Part shown: positions 44,601 through 55,621 of the stretch, piece after piece
Layout of the letters: every line of letters begins with the position of its first letter
Numbering within the stretch: the stretch's first letter is position 1
Assembly: GCF_048771995.1 (NCBI RefSeq)
Contig: NC_133024.1
Span: 58,238,501-58,302,500, forward strand
DNA: 64,000 nt
Direction of reading: 5' to 3'
Source: Taeniopygia guttata
Lineage: Eukaryota; Chordata; Aves; Passeriformes; Estrildidae
The notes under the pieces: model-generated
Told to the model about the DNA's origin: nothing
The model's database searches: none
What the model saw: the letters and a program-made list of their open reading frames with translations, nothing else
Translations under genes and position numbers: made by a program

Positions 44601-47060
44601 GAAATTTAAAGCTACTGGTAATTCTGGAAAGTTTTTTGGCAGACAAGGAAAAAATAAAGTAATATTTTTACAAGTCATCTTTCAGGATCAGATTCTGATT
44701 TATCTAAAGCACATCTGTTTTATTATGTAATGTATGACCCAGGCAGTTATCTGAAAGCAAATATTAATTCTCGTTTTCCATTCATTTTTAGGCAGAACAA
44801 TGTCTTATCAGCTGTAAATGATGACACATTGTTGAAGTTCAAACAATTTGATTTTAAAACAGTTGTATTATGTTTTCAAATATTCCTAATGCACTTTCTT
44901 GCAACTGAGCAAAGAGGCAATGGATTAGTCCCCTTTTGACTGATTGAAAAGATTTTGACTTTATATGCAAAAATATATATTTATATTGTGTATACATATA
45001 TATATCTATATTATGATTTTGATTTTATATACAAAAATATATGTTTATATTATGTTTATATATATATATATGTATGTATATATATATACATCTACAGCTT
45101 TAAAGCATAAGTGGCCACAAAGAAGATACTTTCAACAAAGTTAATTAAATTCCTTAATTAGAAGAATAACTAATACTTCAATGGTACATTGTGCAAAGGT
45201 TGGACCATGGACTATGGTTCAATGGTAGTAGGTCCAAAATACCCAGTAAACTACAATGTTACCAGGATGTATAATTTTAAGCTACATTTTGACTCCTGAA
45301 AAACTCAATTTACTGTCACAATCAAGTAAGCTTCAATTTAAAAGCAGTTTAAAACTTAAATTTATCTGGTTCTCAGTAGGCCGTGTAAATGTAACATTTC
45401 TGAGCTGAGAAATGTACCTAGAAATTTTTAATTGGAAAAATAAAATTGCCTTCAGTGAAGATAGCTCAGAAAAAGCTACTCAGAAATCTTACAGTGGTAG
45501 GGAAGAACTCACAGCATTTCTTTCAGATATTTCTGTTCTGTGCTTCATTTTGGCAAAGATTTTGTGTCTTCAAACAGCAATTTACAAAGAAGTCCTTGGA
45601 AAGGATTGTACAGTGACTTTTTCACAATGGCAACCCCCACATGATAAAAATTCCCTCTCTCTGACATGAGGTTTTCAGGATCCTTTGTATACAGCAATGT
45701 TATATAACCATGTGGATGGGGGAATGAGGCACTTCTAGGTTGTCTTGAGTGATGGTTTCCTTGACACTCCCAGTTTTTCCTTTTTTTCTTTTTTTCTTTT
45801 TTTTGAGGGAGAGAGAACTGAAAACAAAGTTTGGGAGAAGAGAAGTTATTAATGCTCCTATTTTGCTGAAAGGTCCATCCAAGACATGCAAGGACTTGGT
45901 AGTTTCCAGTCAATATTTTGATGGAAAAAGACAATAATACCATAATTAAAGTGCACTCATGTTTTAAGAGAATTTCTATTATAGACTGAATCAGAGGGGA
46001 AATTAAATAATCTCTGAGTATGTGGCAACACGGAGGAAATTGAGAATCAGAAGGACTTACATGACACCCAGCAGCAGTTATTCATGTGTGGAATATAAAC
46101 AAGACAAGCCAAATGGTCATATTGAGACTGACTTAAACCTTAAACATATGCTAGAGTTATTTCATCTAAGATGAAGAGCACATTTCAGGATATGTTGCAG
46201 CAGCACACAGCAAACTGTGTAACAGCTCCAGCAGAAATTAAGGAGAAAGCACATAATAAACATTATACTGAACCATTTTCATTGTGGGAAAATACTATGA
46301 AAATTATTTCCAGTTCAAGAATAAACTCTGTAAAACCAGTAATAAACTGGACCATTCTTAGAAAATATAAAGGTCACTGAAAACTGACATTGAATTAATT
46401 TGGAATCCAGATGCTGTAGCATCTCCACAGTAGTTGAATTCAAGAGAGAAAATAAGTCACATTTGTTTACATGTGGAAGGCACAGGATTTGAAAAGCGTC
46501 TCAGCAAAGCATCTGGTTTTCCTCTAATTTCACAATAGGAATATCAGAGACTAGTTACATAGACAAAGTTGCAGAAAATTTAATTACCACTGAACATTTA
46601 CAAGGGAATTTGTTATTCCCTGGAGTTACCACAGTGGTGGTAAGGATGGTATATGACATCTCTGGGCATTCAAGAGGAAGTATAGGCAGCAACTGTAAAC
46701 AAACAAGAGACGTGTATAATGTGTACAATGTCTGCAGATCTAAGGAATTTTAAGATTTATCCTACTATAGAAATTATCTAAACATTTTAAAAAAGCATTT
46801 GAAAAGTACCTTTTATGATAATGTCATAACCATGAACTACAGGAGGGCAAAGATGTAGCTTTTTTTATTACAAACTGATCTGATACCTTTCCAGAAATAC
46901 ACCAAAAGGGAAAAATAACTGGAGCATTACAAGAATCTTGCAATAATGTTTAGGTTTAGGGTTACACTGAGCTCAGTACCTAAGCACAGCTACTTCTGAC
47001 AGAGAAGTGTGCTCTCCATATCGGTGTTGACCTCCACATCTCCAACTTCCCAATAAAGAC
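41632..47060. other. Intergenic sequence
   Basis: No gene recognised. An AT-rich, possibly conserved block lies at about 43490-43690 (TAATTATAAATATTAATTTC, then ATAATCAATCATCAGTATC). TA-rich simple sequence lies at 44940-45100 and a pyrimidine tract at about 45775-45804. Short open frames on both strands overlap each other and are unremarkable. Confidence 0.6.
44940..45100. repeat. TA-rich repeat with an internal duplication
   Basis: A segment beginning GATTTTGACTTTATATGC at about 44951 recurs about 67 bp later as GATTTTGATTTTATATAC. Both are followed by AAAAATATAT and (TA)n tracts. Confidence 0.8.
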
Positions 47061-47065
47061 CACTA

Positions 47066-47329
47066 TCACTTCCCTAGGTCAGAGGATGTTTTTGCCGCAT
47101 TATTGGATTTTGGCAAGTTTATCTTAAATTCATCCTCAAATATGGGCTGAAGACAAGGAGACAGTGCATTATCTAATAGCAGACAAGTGCTTATTCCAAT
47201 CTCACACTGTACTGCCTGCAGTAACTGCATAACTTTCATTTGCAGGGCATACACAGACAGATGCCATGAGGTATTGCTGACACACAAGGTTATTTGAATG
47301 ACAATCAGAAAACTAGCAATGAAGGACAC
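47066..47329 (-). pseudogene. Coding-like block c of a putative antisense gene remnant
   Basis: On the minus strand, an acceptor-like GTGTGTCAG is followed by LSVYALQMKVMQLLQAVQCE, then CLLLDNALSPCLQPIFEDEF and a stop at 47066-47068. Leucine-rich amphipathic segments suggest an alpha-helical repeat protein. It lies in the same orientation just downstream of the blocks at 47644-48150 and 48411-48647. I do not recognise the family. Alternatively it is a chance frame. Confidence 0.35.
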
Positions 47330-47643
47330 TCAGAAAACTCCCTCATGGTCTTGGGTATCATCATTAATCCTTAAGGAAAATTATTGGATTTAATCTGCTC
47401 ATACAAGCAACAGATATATGCCTAAGTCACAAGGCAAAGCTGAAGAAAGAAACACATAAGGAATAAAAGTACAGCAGAGCTACATCCTTTCCTGACAGGA
47501 GTCACTTATTGAGAGGGTGTTTGGCCATCTTCTAATTGAACAGATTGGCACTGGAAATTCTGGATTGCCCTGGCTCCATCAAAACTTTCTACAGAAGCTC
47601 TAGCCATGATTTGTCTGTGGCTGCTGGCCAGACTGGCTTCTTA

Positions 47644-48150
47644 CCGTAGTTCAGCTGACTGGCTATACAGCTCCCTGGCATCAGGCCTACTGCTCAGTTG
47701 GTTTCTTGGCTTCCCAGGCTTGTCAGCTGGCAAAGAAATAGATTGTTCCATTTTTGCCAGAAAGGCTGCAGAATGCAGAGCCAACACGTTTTGTTCCAGC
47801 ACTCGATGAAACAAAATATTGACAAGCTGGAATTTCCTGTAGAGTAAAGATTTCACTTCCCAGCCAGCTCCAATTACTATTGTATGGTCTTGTGTAACAC
47901 AGTGACGGCATTTATCACGTCCTCTAATAAACACAATGCACAGACAGGATGTGAATCCAGGGAGCTTTCCAAGGCTTTGGATAATAATCTCATAGCATCT
48001 GCAACCATCTCTGTGGAGTACAATGCATCTTTTGATAAGGTTAGCATGTGATGCCTTCCATTCTGCATTAAAAGGTCTCCTAGGCTGGTTCTCAGAACTT
48101 GTCTGTCAGCAGGACATTACTGGCCAGTTCAGTATAGAACTGTGGATGAC
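47644..48150 (-). pseudogene. Coding-like block b of a putative antisense gene remnant (frameshifted)
   Basis: On the minus strand, SLGDLLMQNGRHHMLTLSKD, MVADAMRLLSKALESSLDS and HPVCALCLLEDVINAVTVLH run to a stop. A second frame then carries VIGAGWEVKSLLYRKFQLVN, ILFHRVLEQNVLALHSAAFL and ARELYSQSAEL. The switch near 47895 looks like a frameshift within one former exon, and a further stop or frameshift lies upstream near 48090-48110. The block ends at a good donor, CTACG|GTAAGA (47645/47644). The helical, leucine-rich pattern suggests an armadillo/HEAT-like protein, family unknown. Confidence 0.4.
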
Positions 48151-48410
48151 ATCCTTTATGCATAGTTTTGGAAACTTACATAGGTAACAGAGCAAACTCC
48201 AGGGAAAGAGGAACCAGTAATAACCGCAACATAGTTACATATATGAAGATTATTGGGTTTTCACTGTTGAAAAAAATAATAAGTTAAAATACCACAACCA
48301 TGCAAATAAAAATGACTCCTCAAACATGCCACTGGAAACAATGGATTTGAGAAGGATTTGGTGAAGAGAAACCAAAAAATGCCATCACATTATACCATGA
48401 TGCCATAAAC

Positions 48411-48647
48411 TCAACCCTTGCTGGAAACAAACACCATAGTCCAGCCCAGGTTTATGACAAGAAGACTCATAGAATTACCCACTGAGGCGCAGAGTTCCAG
48501 TTTTGGAGGTGTCAGGGGTATCAGGAGTGTTTTCAACGAGACACTGAACAGGCACTTAATGGCAAAGCAAGTCAATGCCTGGGTGTGAACTTGCAGCAGC
48601 ACAAGACCATTTAAGCTGTGTCTGTTCTCAGTGCCGTGCTGACACAT
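48411..48647 (-). pseudogene. Coding-like block a of a putative antisense gene remnant
   Basis: The minus-strand frame carries VHTQALTCFAIKCLFSVSLK, then LIPLTPPKLELCASVGNSM and SLLVINLGWTMVFVSS. It is leucine/valine-rich like the two blocks downstream of it. The best exon guess is about 48420-48590, with an acceptor-like CTGCTGCAAG at its start. No family assigned. Confidence 0.35.
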
Positions 48648-48659
48648 TTATTATGTTGG

Positions 48660-51020
48660 TGAACTGGATCAGCAAAACGGAAGGAAAGCACGTTGTTCTC
48701 TGGTCCTCTCAGTTCAATCTCATTTATCGCTTGATTTCACAAATGTTCACGCTGGCACAGGCCAGAAGCAGCGCAGACGCAGGAGCAGGGAGCTGGGCTG
48801 TAGAGCTGAAGGGTATGTTACAAACAGATAAGCCACTAGAAGTCATTCATGAAATTATTATACTGAGAGCGATGAGCTTTAGATTTTTATTTTGAGGGAG
48901 TTGGGAGGGAAGAAGGAGGGTGGAATATTTCTGAGCACGGCAGATCCTTGCCAGCTTGCTGCAATGGGATCAATGGAAAAGGCTTACACAGGTTTTAAGA
49001 CTGGAAGAATATGTTCCTCCTATTAAAGGTAGGAATAATACTATAAATTACTCATCTGCCCTTGTGAAGGCAATCCTTATTATAATAAGTATAGCTTACA
49101 GGATATAATTTCAGGTCTGGCCTGAACTTAATAAAGCTGTAGTTGTAGAGGGATATTTTCCAGAGGCAGTATCATCAAAAAACCCAAAAAAACCAACATT
49201 GACATAATCATGCAACTGTGTAGTTTTCGTGTACTGAGGAGGAAAATATAAGTAAGTGACTAGTAAAAAAATGGGTGAAATAAAAGTCACATAAAGCCAC
49301 AGAATATTTCTTCAACACCTTTTATAGAACTGGCATTCAATACCTGAGAGACATGACATATAACTCACTCTGAGACAGCCTCTAAACAAGTTGTTCCAAG
49401 CCAGTGATCCTGAAGTACCAAGTTTAATAGAAAGGTGCAGCCAGTGAGTCAGGATACTACCAGGGACATGACAGTAGTTTTGACAAAAAGATTCTAAAGA
49501 TGCCTATTTCTCATACCAAATGAGCAGGCAGAAAACATCAGAGATGCATGGCCAGCTCTGCCTGATGCCGATTCCTTCCGTGGGGCCTGATCCTGACCCC
49601 CACATGTGGACTGGTGTCCCAGTCTGGCCTAGACCCATCCCTGTCCTGATGCCCCACAGCTGGGGCTGTCCTGGGCTTGCCCTCCTCCCAGGCTGGGCTC
49701 AGTGGGATGGACTCTGACTGGTCAGACCCTTCCTTGAAAAATATAAAATTCACAGGACACAAAATACTAGAGCCCAGAAACCAACACTGTATTTGTTCAT
49801 AAATAATATAAATTTTAAGAAGTGTTAGCTGACCAGACAAGTTTCCCATGCTTTACCATAGGCAGTATTTAAATAAATTGTAAAAAAATAATTTAAAAAA
49901 AATCATTATTTCAAAGCTATCCCCATTTTTATTATTGTATAAAAAAAAGAACAATTTTTTGTGACCAACAATAGTATGCCATGGGTTATGTTTCATAGTT
50001 TCCTGATGAGGGTAAACTTTGATTTTTCTCAAGGTTTTGGCAGCGAGCCATAGGAACTCATTATTCTGAACAGTCTAAGGGGAATTCTAAAACAAAGGGA
50101 ATAAAAAGCTTAACTTATTTTTAAAGCATGTTTTTTCATGTTTACATTTCTTCCACAGCTATTTCGTTTTGTAATTTTTTACTTACTGTTGATCTATAAA
50201 AAACAATCATACATTAAAAACAACAAAACCCTTTTACAGAATTTTTATCTTTCATGAAAACTAAGTGTATTTAATGATGGAGTTGGTTTTGTTGTTAAGC
50301 TGAAGATGAGCAAGCTGTTAAAATATTTTTGTTCAAAATACAGTGTATTTCCAAATCAGACTGGTTTCAATGGGTACTGAAACGATGACTAACTTGAGTT
50401 AAATTTCAAACTATTATTCATTTACTATTTCTCCATCCCATAGGGACCCACAGGCCCTGGGAGCATGAGGAACATTTTATTTGTCTGACTTGTGGCAGAG
50501 TGAGACACAGTTTAGAACCAATCTTTTGTTTCTTTTATCTGTGTAGTTTTTGCATGACTTTGTTGCACATCTTAGTAGTTTTTAGGATAAATGAAAATGT
50601 AGTTCACCTACCTGTTGGCAAAAATTAATATGGACCCCCTGACTTCTGAAGTGTCTAAAATGATTGTAAAGCTCATGAAAGATAAGGGAAATAAAAGCCA
50701 CAGCTTAAAAACAGCAGGTAGGCAGAAGCAGGAATTATCTAGAAGATTAAGGGAGAGTCAGTAGCAAAAATATTCTCATCTTTTTTATAGGTCTTAGGTG
50801 GTATCCAGAAGAAAAGTGGAATTTATGAGGGGGCTAGGGTAGTTCTCTTTGTCTTTTTCTCTGTAAAATGGGGTAGGTTAGAGCTTAAAACCATCCAGCA
50901 CCGAAAAAACTACATTCTTTTAATGACGTTTTTCTTACCTAACCCCTTCCCTCGTAAACGAAGTTTGGGAATTTTTTTAAAAATTTTTTTTCTTTTTTTT
51001 TTTTTTTCCTGAATGTAGCT
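48660..51020. other. Intergenic sequence upstream of the CpG island
   Basis: No gene recognised. There is a local GC-rich patch at 49540-49720 within AT-rich surroundings. A long T/A-rich stretch (50970-51007) marks the edge of the CpG-rich domain. Confidence 0.6.
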
Positions 51021-51700
51021 TTGGGGTCACTTTCTTTTCTGCGTTGCAGAAGCTGCAGCAGGCACACGCTGCCCCGTCTCCAGCTGCGGAATTCCGGCTG
51101 CCCCGCGTTTCACCCTCACACGCGGCTCTCGGGAAGGCCCGTCCCGATTCCCGGAGTCTCTCCTCTGTGGGGGGCAGAGTTGTCAGCCCACACTAATGAG
51201 ATGGTCCATTGTGCCTTATTCAACCCATCTCCTGGCTGTGTCCCTGCTGCCAGGTTAGTGCCTGCACGAGCTGCTGCTGCTGCTACTGGAGTTTTATGCT
51301 GGGAAGCTACACGAGATTACCGCTTCCATCCAAATGAGAAATCCCAGGCCCCTACACCTACACGCACAGCAGAACAACTCACGAGGAGGTGAAAATCAAT
51401 TGCCTATCTGCTGGCTAAAGGCACATCTGGTGCCCTGGGGACTCCAGCAGCACTGAATTTAAGACGGCACTGTGAAGGGAAGGCGGCACGGGATTTTCAG
51501 ACCGGGTCTCAGAGTCTTGTCTGCACTTCGTCCGACTAAAACCAGGACGCAGCCCCATGCTGAGGCCGGCGGCCGGGCATGAAAGAGCACCCAGAACAAG
51601 TGGGCAGCAGCCCCCGACCCCGACGGAGGAAGCAGGACAGCCCGGCCCCCCGGCAGGCACAGGGCTCCCGGGGGCTTTGCCCATGCCGTGCCCACCACCG

Positions 51701-51975
51701 GGCACTCCCCGCGGGAGGGGCTGGGACGGGGCAGGGGACGGGGCAGGGGATGGGGCACTCCCCGCGGAGGGGCTGGACGGGGCAGGAGCCGGGGCACTCC
51801 CCGCGGAGGGGCTGGGACTGGGCAGGAGCCGGGGCAGGAGCCGGGGCAGGAGCCGGGGCAGGAGCCGGGGCACTCCCCGCGGAGGGGCTGGGACGGAGCA
51901 GGAGCCGGGGCAGGGGCCAGGGCACTCCCCGCGGAGGGGCTGGGACGGGGCAGGAGCCGGGAGCCCGGACCCCGC
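51701..51975. repeat. GC-rich minisatellite with nested 12-bp repeat
   Basis: Five copies of a roughly 40-75 bp unit starting GGCACTCCCCGCGG, at 51701, 51753, 51793, 51869 and 51921. Each is followed by GAGGGGCTGG and a variable number of GGGGCAGGAGCC 12-mers. The 12-mer is tandem four times at 51831-51878, giving G4 runs every 12 bp. It lies directly upstream of the AKAP11 core promoter. Confidence 0.95.
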
Positions 51976-52027
51976 TCCGGGCGTGGCCGGCACGGGCCCT
52001 ACGCGCGCTCCGCCGCCGGCTCGGCTG

Positions 52028-52200
52028 CTTCCGGGGCGGCCGCCGTTTTCCCGCCAATAGGAGCGCGCAGCGGCGGCGGCGGCGGCGGGGGCGGGGCTGG
52101 GCGGGAAGCGTCGCGAGAGCGGGGGCGGGGCGGGCCGGAGGGGGCGGGGCCCGGGCCGGGGCGGGGGCGGCGGGGCCGGTCGGGCGCTGCGGGACCGCGG
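52028..52200 (+). promoter_or_regulatory. AKAP11: AKAP11 core promoter cluster
   Basis: TATA-less. Motifs in order are an ETS word CTTCCGG (52028-52034), an E2F word TTTTCCCGCC (52046-52055) overlapping CCAAT (52054-52058), six CGG units (52071-52088), and Sp1-type GGGGCGGGGC at 52087-52096 and 52141-52150 plus GGGGGCGGGGCGGG at about 52121. This is the usual arrangement for a housekeeping gene. The start site was not determined and is probably between 52060 and 52200. Confidence 0.7.
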
Positions 52201-52268
52201 CGCTGCGGGGCCATGGCCGCGGGCGGCGGGCGCTGAGGAGGCGGCGGTGCTCACGGCGACAGCCACAG
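52150..52268 (+). other. AKAP11: AKAP11 non-coding first exon (3' end defined, 5' end approximate)
   Basis: It ends at the donor CCACAG|GTACGC (52268/52269) just after the core promoter. It contains a short upstream ORF in a strong context (GCCATGG): MAAGGGR and stop, 52213-52236. I infer that it is exon 1 of AKAP11 from its position 5' of the start-codon exon on the same strand. Confidence 0.6.
52213..52236 (+). CDS. Upstream ORF (7 codons) in the AKAP11 5' leader
   Basis: ATG in the Kozak context GCCATGG, then MAAGGGR and TGA, all inside the presumed first exon. If the start site is upstream of 52213, it would be the first ATG met by ribosomes and could damp AKAP11 translation. Translation is not shown. 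Confidence 0.35.
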   Translation: MAAGGGR

Positions 52269-53885
52269 GTACGCAGCGCCCGCTCTTCTTCCCACCCCCT
52301 GCGGTCGCTGCCCCGCGGGCCACCCTGCTGGGAAGCTCGGGCGCAGGGCGGGGCGCCGCCGCCGGCCTGTCAGCTGGGGCTCGCTGCCACAGGTCGCCCG
52401 CGGGCTCCTGGGGAGCCGCATCCGCTGCCGCCCTTCCCAGGGAAGAGTCCCCTGGGGCAGCGCAGCTCCCGCGGGCCCCACGGGGAGCGGGGAGCGGGCC
52501 GGGGGCGAGGCCAGGGCCCCCGGCCCGCAGCGCGGGGTGACACGAGGTGAGGAGGGGGTACCGCAGCGCTTCGCTCCGCACCCAGCGTGCGGGGATCGCC
52601 GTGGCACGGCCCCCGGTGTCCCCGTGGGCCAGGGCTGTCGGCCCGCAGTCTCCGCTGGGAGCTGAGCGGCTGTGCTTGTGCAGTCGTAGTCTGTGCTCGG
52701 AGGCTCCGTGAGTTCACGTTCCCTCCTGCATTGTTTGGGTTGCCGTCGGTGCGCACGGGTTAAGTAAGTTCAGCCTGCTCTCAACATTTCGCTGTACAAG
52801 TGTCTCCTCGCCCTCCCTCCCTCCCGCCGCATGTCCTCCCAGTTCCTCTTCTCCCCCGAGGGAGGAGGAACAAGGAGCGTTCCTCCTTTGCTTTCTTGGC
52901 TCTTTTGAGGGGCTTTCTTTGGCTCTCTTATTACAACCAAAGTACTTTTCTCTGGTTTCCAAAAGAAATCCAGTATGCAAAAGGAAAAAAACAAGGGTGA
53001 GCTGTAGATCCGAACTGTATTTAAAGGTACAGCCTTCTCTCTGATGTATTTCCAGAGTGAGATAGGGAGGGGAAAATGCCACTTACATTGTATCTGGAAA
53101 AGATCAGTGATACTGAAATAAATGGTAACAATGTCCAAAATTTATTCAGGTTACACTTGGAAGAGTATACATGGTTCATGTTTGTAAGATTTCAGAATCG
53201 TATAGTTAGACTTTAGTGATGGTACCACCTATATTTAATTAATCATTGAGAACTAAACAAGGTATTCTGTGGTGAAATTTTCTCTAGATGGGAGTAAGTT
53301 TTCTTGAGAAAATGCTGCAGCTTAGAAAATAATAGCCCCACCTTACTGGATGTGGTTCTGTCATGTACAAAATAACAGACTGAAGTACAGAAACTTAAAG
53401 TTAATTGCATGAGCCATAAAATCCAGACCAATGGATGCCCTAGTACATCAACATAAATTTTTTTCCCAGGAAGTATTTAAGAGTCGAGACCCGGGACTGG
53501 GGGGAGGCTGTGGGTGATGACTAGCTAGTGATGATGTAGGAAAAGAAAATGATTGATTCTTTTGAAATTGCTGCTTCTGTGTGACAGAAATACAGTGTAA
53601 GAGAATTAAAACCAAGCAAGAAAAGGAGGACACAGCCTGTCATTATTGCTTACCTAAATGGTGTATTTTGCTCACTTTTGATGTGTTTTGCTTTTGATGT
53701 GGGTAGCTGTGGTTAAGACAACTTGTGTTTCATACCTGGACTTTCAAGACTGCTGACCTGATCAGTGAAACTGATAAATCATTAGAAATGAGAAATAGAG
53801 AAGGATACATTAGACTATTCTACCTGCTTGTCAGTGTAGACTTGCTTAATTTGGTTTTTAATAGCAATTGTTTGGTAAGGTTATA

Positions 53886-54957
53886 AATACACATGCAAGA
53901 CAACCAGGGAATCAGGCCCAACCAATACAAATTTACAAAAGGAAGGTTCTACTTGACCAATCTGATCTACTTCTATGACAAAGTCACCCACTTAGATGAG
54001 AGAAAGGCTTGGATGATGTCTATCTTGACTTCAGTAAGGTGTTTGACACCATCTCCCACAGCATCCTGCTAGAAAACCTGGCTGCTCACGGCTTGGATGG
54101 GAGTACTCTTCTGTGGATAAAAAACTGGCTGGATGCACAGAGAGTGGTGGTGAATGGAGCTAAACCCTGCTGGAGGCCGATCATTAGTGGTGTTGCCAGG
54201 GGTCAGTTCTGGGGCAAGTCCTGTTTAACACCTTTATTGGTGATCTGGACATGGGGATTGAGTGCACCCTCAGGAAGTCTGCTGACAGCACCAGGTTGGA
54301 TGGGAGTGTTGAACTACTTGAGAGTAGGAGGGCTCTGTGTGTAGACCTAGACAGGCTGGATCAATGGGCTGAGGCCAGTGGTATGAGGTTCAACAAGGCT
54401 GAGCGCTGGGTCTTGCACTTGGGTCACAACAACCCCACTCCTTGCTGCAGGCTGTGGGGAGAGTGGCTGTAAAACTGTTTGGCAGAAAGGGACTTGAGCG
54501 TTCTGGTTGACAGTAGCTGAACATGAGCCAGGGTGTCCCCAGGTGGCCAAGAAGGCCAATGGCATCCTGGCCTGTAACAGCAATAGTGTGGCCATCAGGA
54601 CCAGGGCAGGGATTGTCCCCCTGTACTTGGAACTGGTAAGTCACATCTTGCATCCTACGTTCAGTTTTGGGCCCCTCACTTCCAAAAGGACACTGAGACA
54701 CTGGAGCACATCTGAAGAAGGGCAGCAAGGCTCATGAGCGGTGTAGAACACATCTTATGGCTGAAGGTGCTTAGCCTGGAGAAGAGGAGACATGGAGGAG
54801 GCCTTATTGCTCTCTGTAACCACCTAAAACAAGGGTGTAATGAGGTGGGGGCCAGTCTCTTCTGCCATGCCTGCAGTGACAGGATGAGAGGAAATGGATG
54901 GTTAGGCTAGATAATCATGTAGGCCTCTTCCAACCTTGATGATTTTATGATTCTGAG
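53886..54957 (+). mobile_element. CR1 LINE, 3' part with broken reverse transcriptase (sense)
   Basis: Plus-strand RT fragments are KGRFYLTNLIYFYDKVTHLD, DDVYLDFSKVFDTISHSILL, and then in a shifted frame [20 protein letters not shown] and [20 protein letters not shown]. Where CR1 elements carry FADDTKL this copy has SADSTRL, so the catalytic Asp pair is lost, and the frame is interrupted. The 3' end AGGCCTCTTCCAACCTTGAT, then ATGATTCTG, is the CR1 tail. A dead, 5'-truncated copy. Confidence 0.93.
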
Positions 54958-55621
54958 AGTGTTGTTCTTAAGGTATTTTTAAATTTCATATTTAGAATGA
55001 ATCATTCAAAGCTGAGTGTTTCATTAAGCCTGGCTTTTGCAAATCATCGTCAGAGTTTTCTAGGCTAATTCAGGTCCATGTGCTGAAGACAAAAAAAAAA
55101 GTACTCTTTTTTTAAAAGAAAGATGTCTATTTCTGCTCTAGTAGTACAAAAACCACCTCATTTTAAAAACATAATATAGATATACTATTGTCGTTGCCTA
55201 GAACTTTTTATTTGAAATTTAGTTTTAATAAGGCCATACGTATATTTTAAATTTATTGTTCAAATTTGTCATAACCTGTATGTGTTTAACATAGGTGTGC
55301 ACATGTCCACATGCCTCTGTAGCAATTGAAGAGATTTACTCAGCACATTTACAGATAATAGATAACGTTTCTTCTTTTCTGCCAGCTAAGGTTTGTCAAT
55401 ACACACTGACTTAAAGTAAATTTAGGCATGGGATAGACTTACACAAAGAGTATAAATCCATAGCAAATTTCCTGTTGGATTCCCTTAAGCTGATTATTTA
55501 ATTTTGCTCCTTACATATATTCAAACAAGGATACGTGCATATGGAAGAGGTAGCTAAATGGTTTTTACATGCTCTGATGAGAAGAGTGTTCTTCAGCAAA
55601 TCACTGGAAAAATGGGTTTAT
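54958..55621. other. Spacer between the two CR1 copies
   Basis: AT-rich intronic sequence with no recognised feature. Confidence 0.7.

Larger units (their letters stand above)
51020..52720. promoter_or_regulatory. AKAP11: CpG island at the AKAP11 5' end
   Basis: Abrupt change from AT-rich sequence to very GC- and CpG-rich sequence, densest at 51550-52550. Long open frames on both strands here (one spans 51415-52581 on the minus strand, Pro/Ala/Gly/Arg-rich) reflect lack of stop codons in GC-rich DNA, not genes. The island contains the minisatellite at 51701-51975 and the core promoter at about 52028-52200. A divergent minus-strand transcript is possible. Confidence 0.9.

Noticed and set aside
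45545..45943. 132-codon minus-strand open frame with a lysine run
   Set aside because: Built across a pyrimidine tract (its reverse complement gives the KKKEKKKKRK stretch). It overlaps other frames and matches no family.
51415..52581. 388-codon minus-strand open frame, plus several shorter overlapping frames on both strands
   Set aside because: Pro/Ala/Gly/Arg-rich low-complexity translations produced by the CpG island and minisatellite, where stop codons are rare. Several mutually overlapping frames are equally open.
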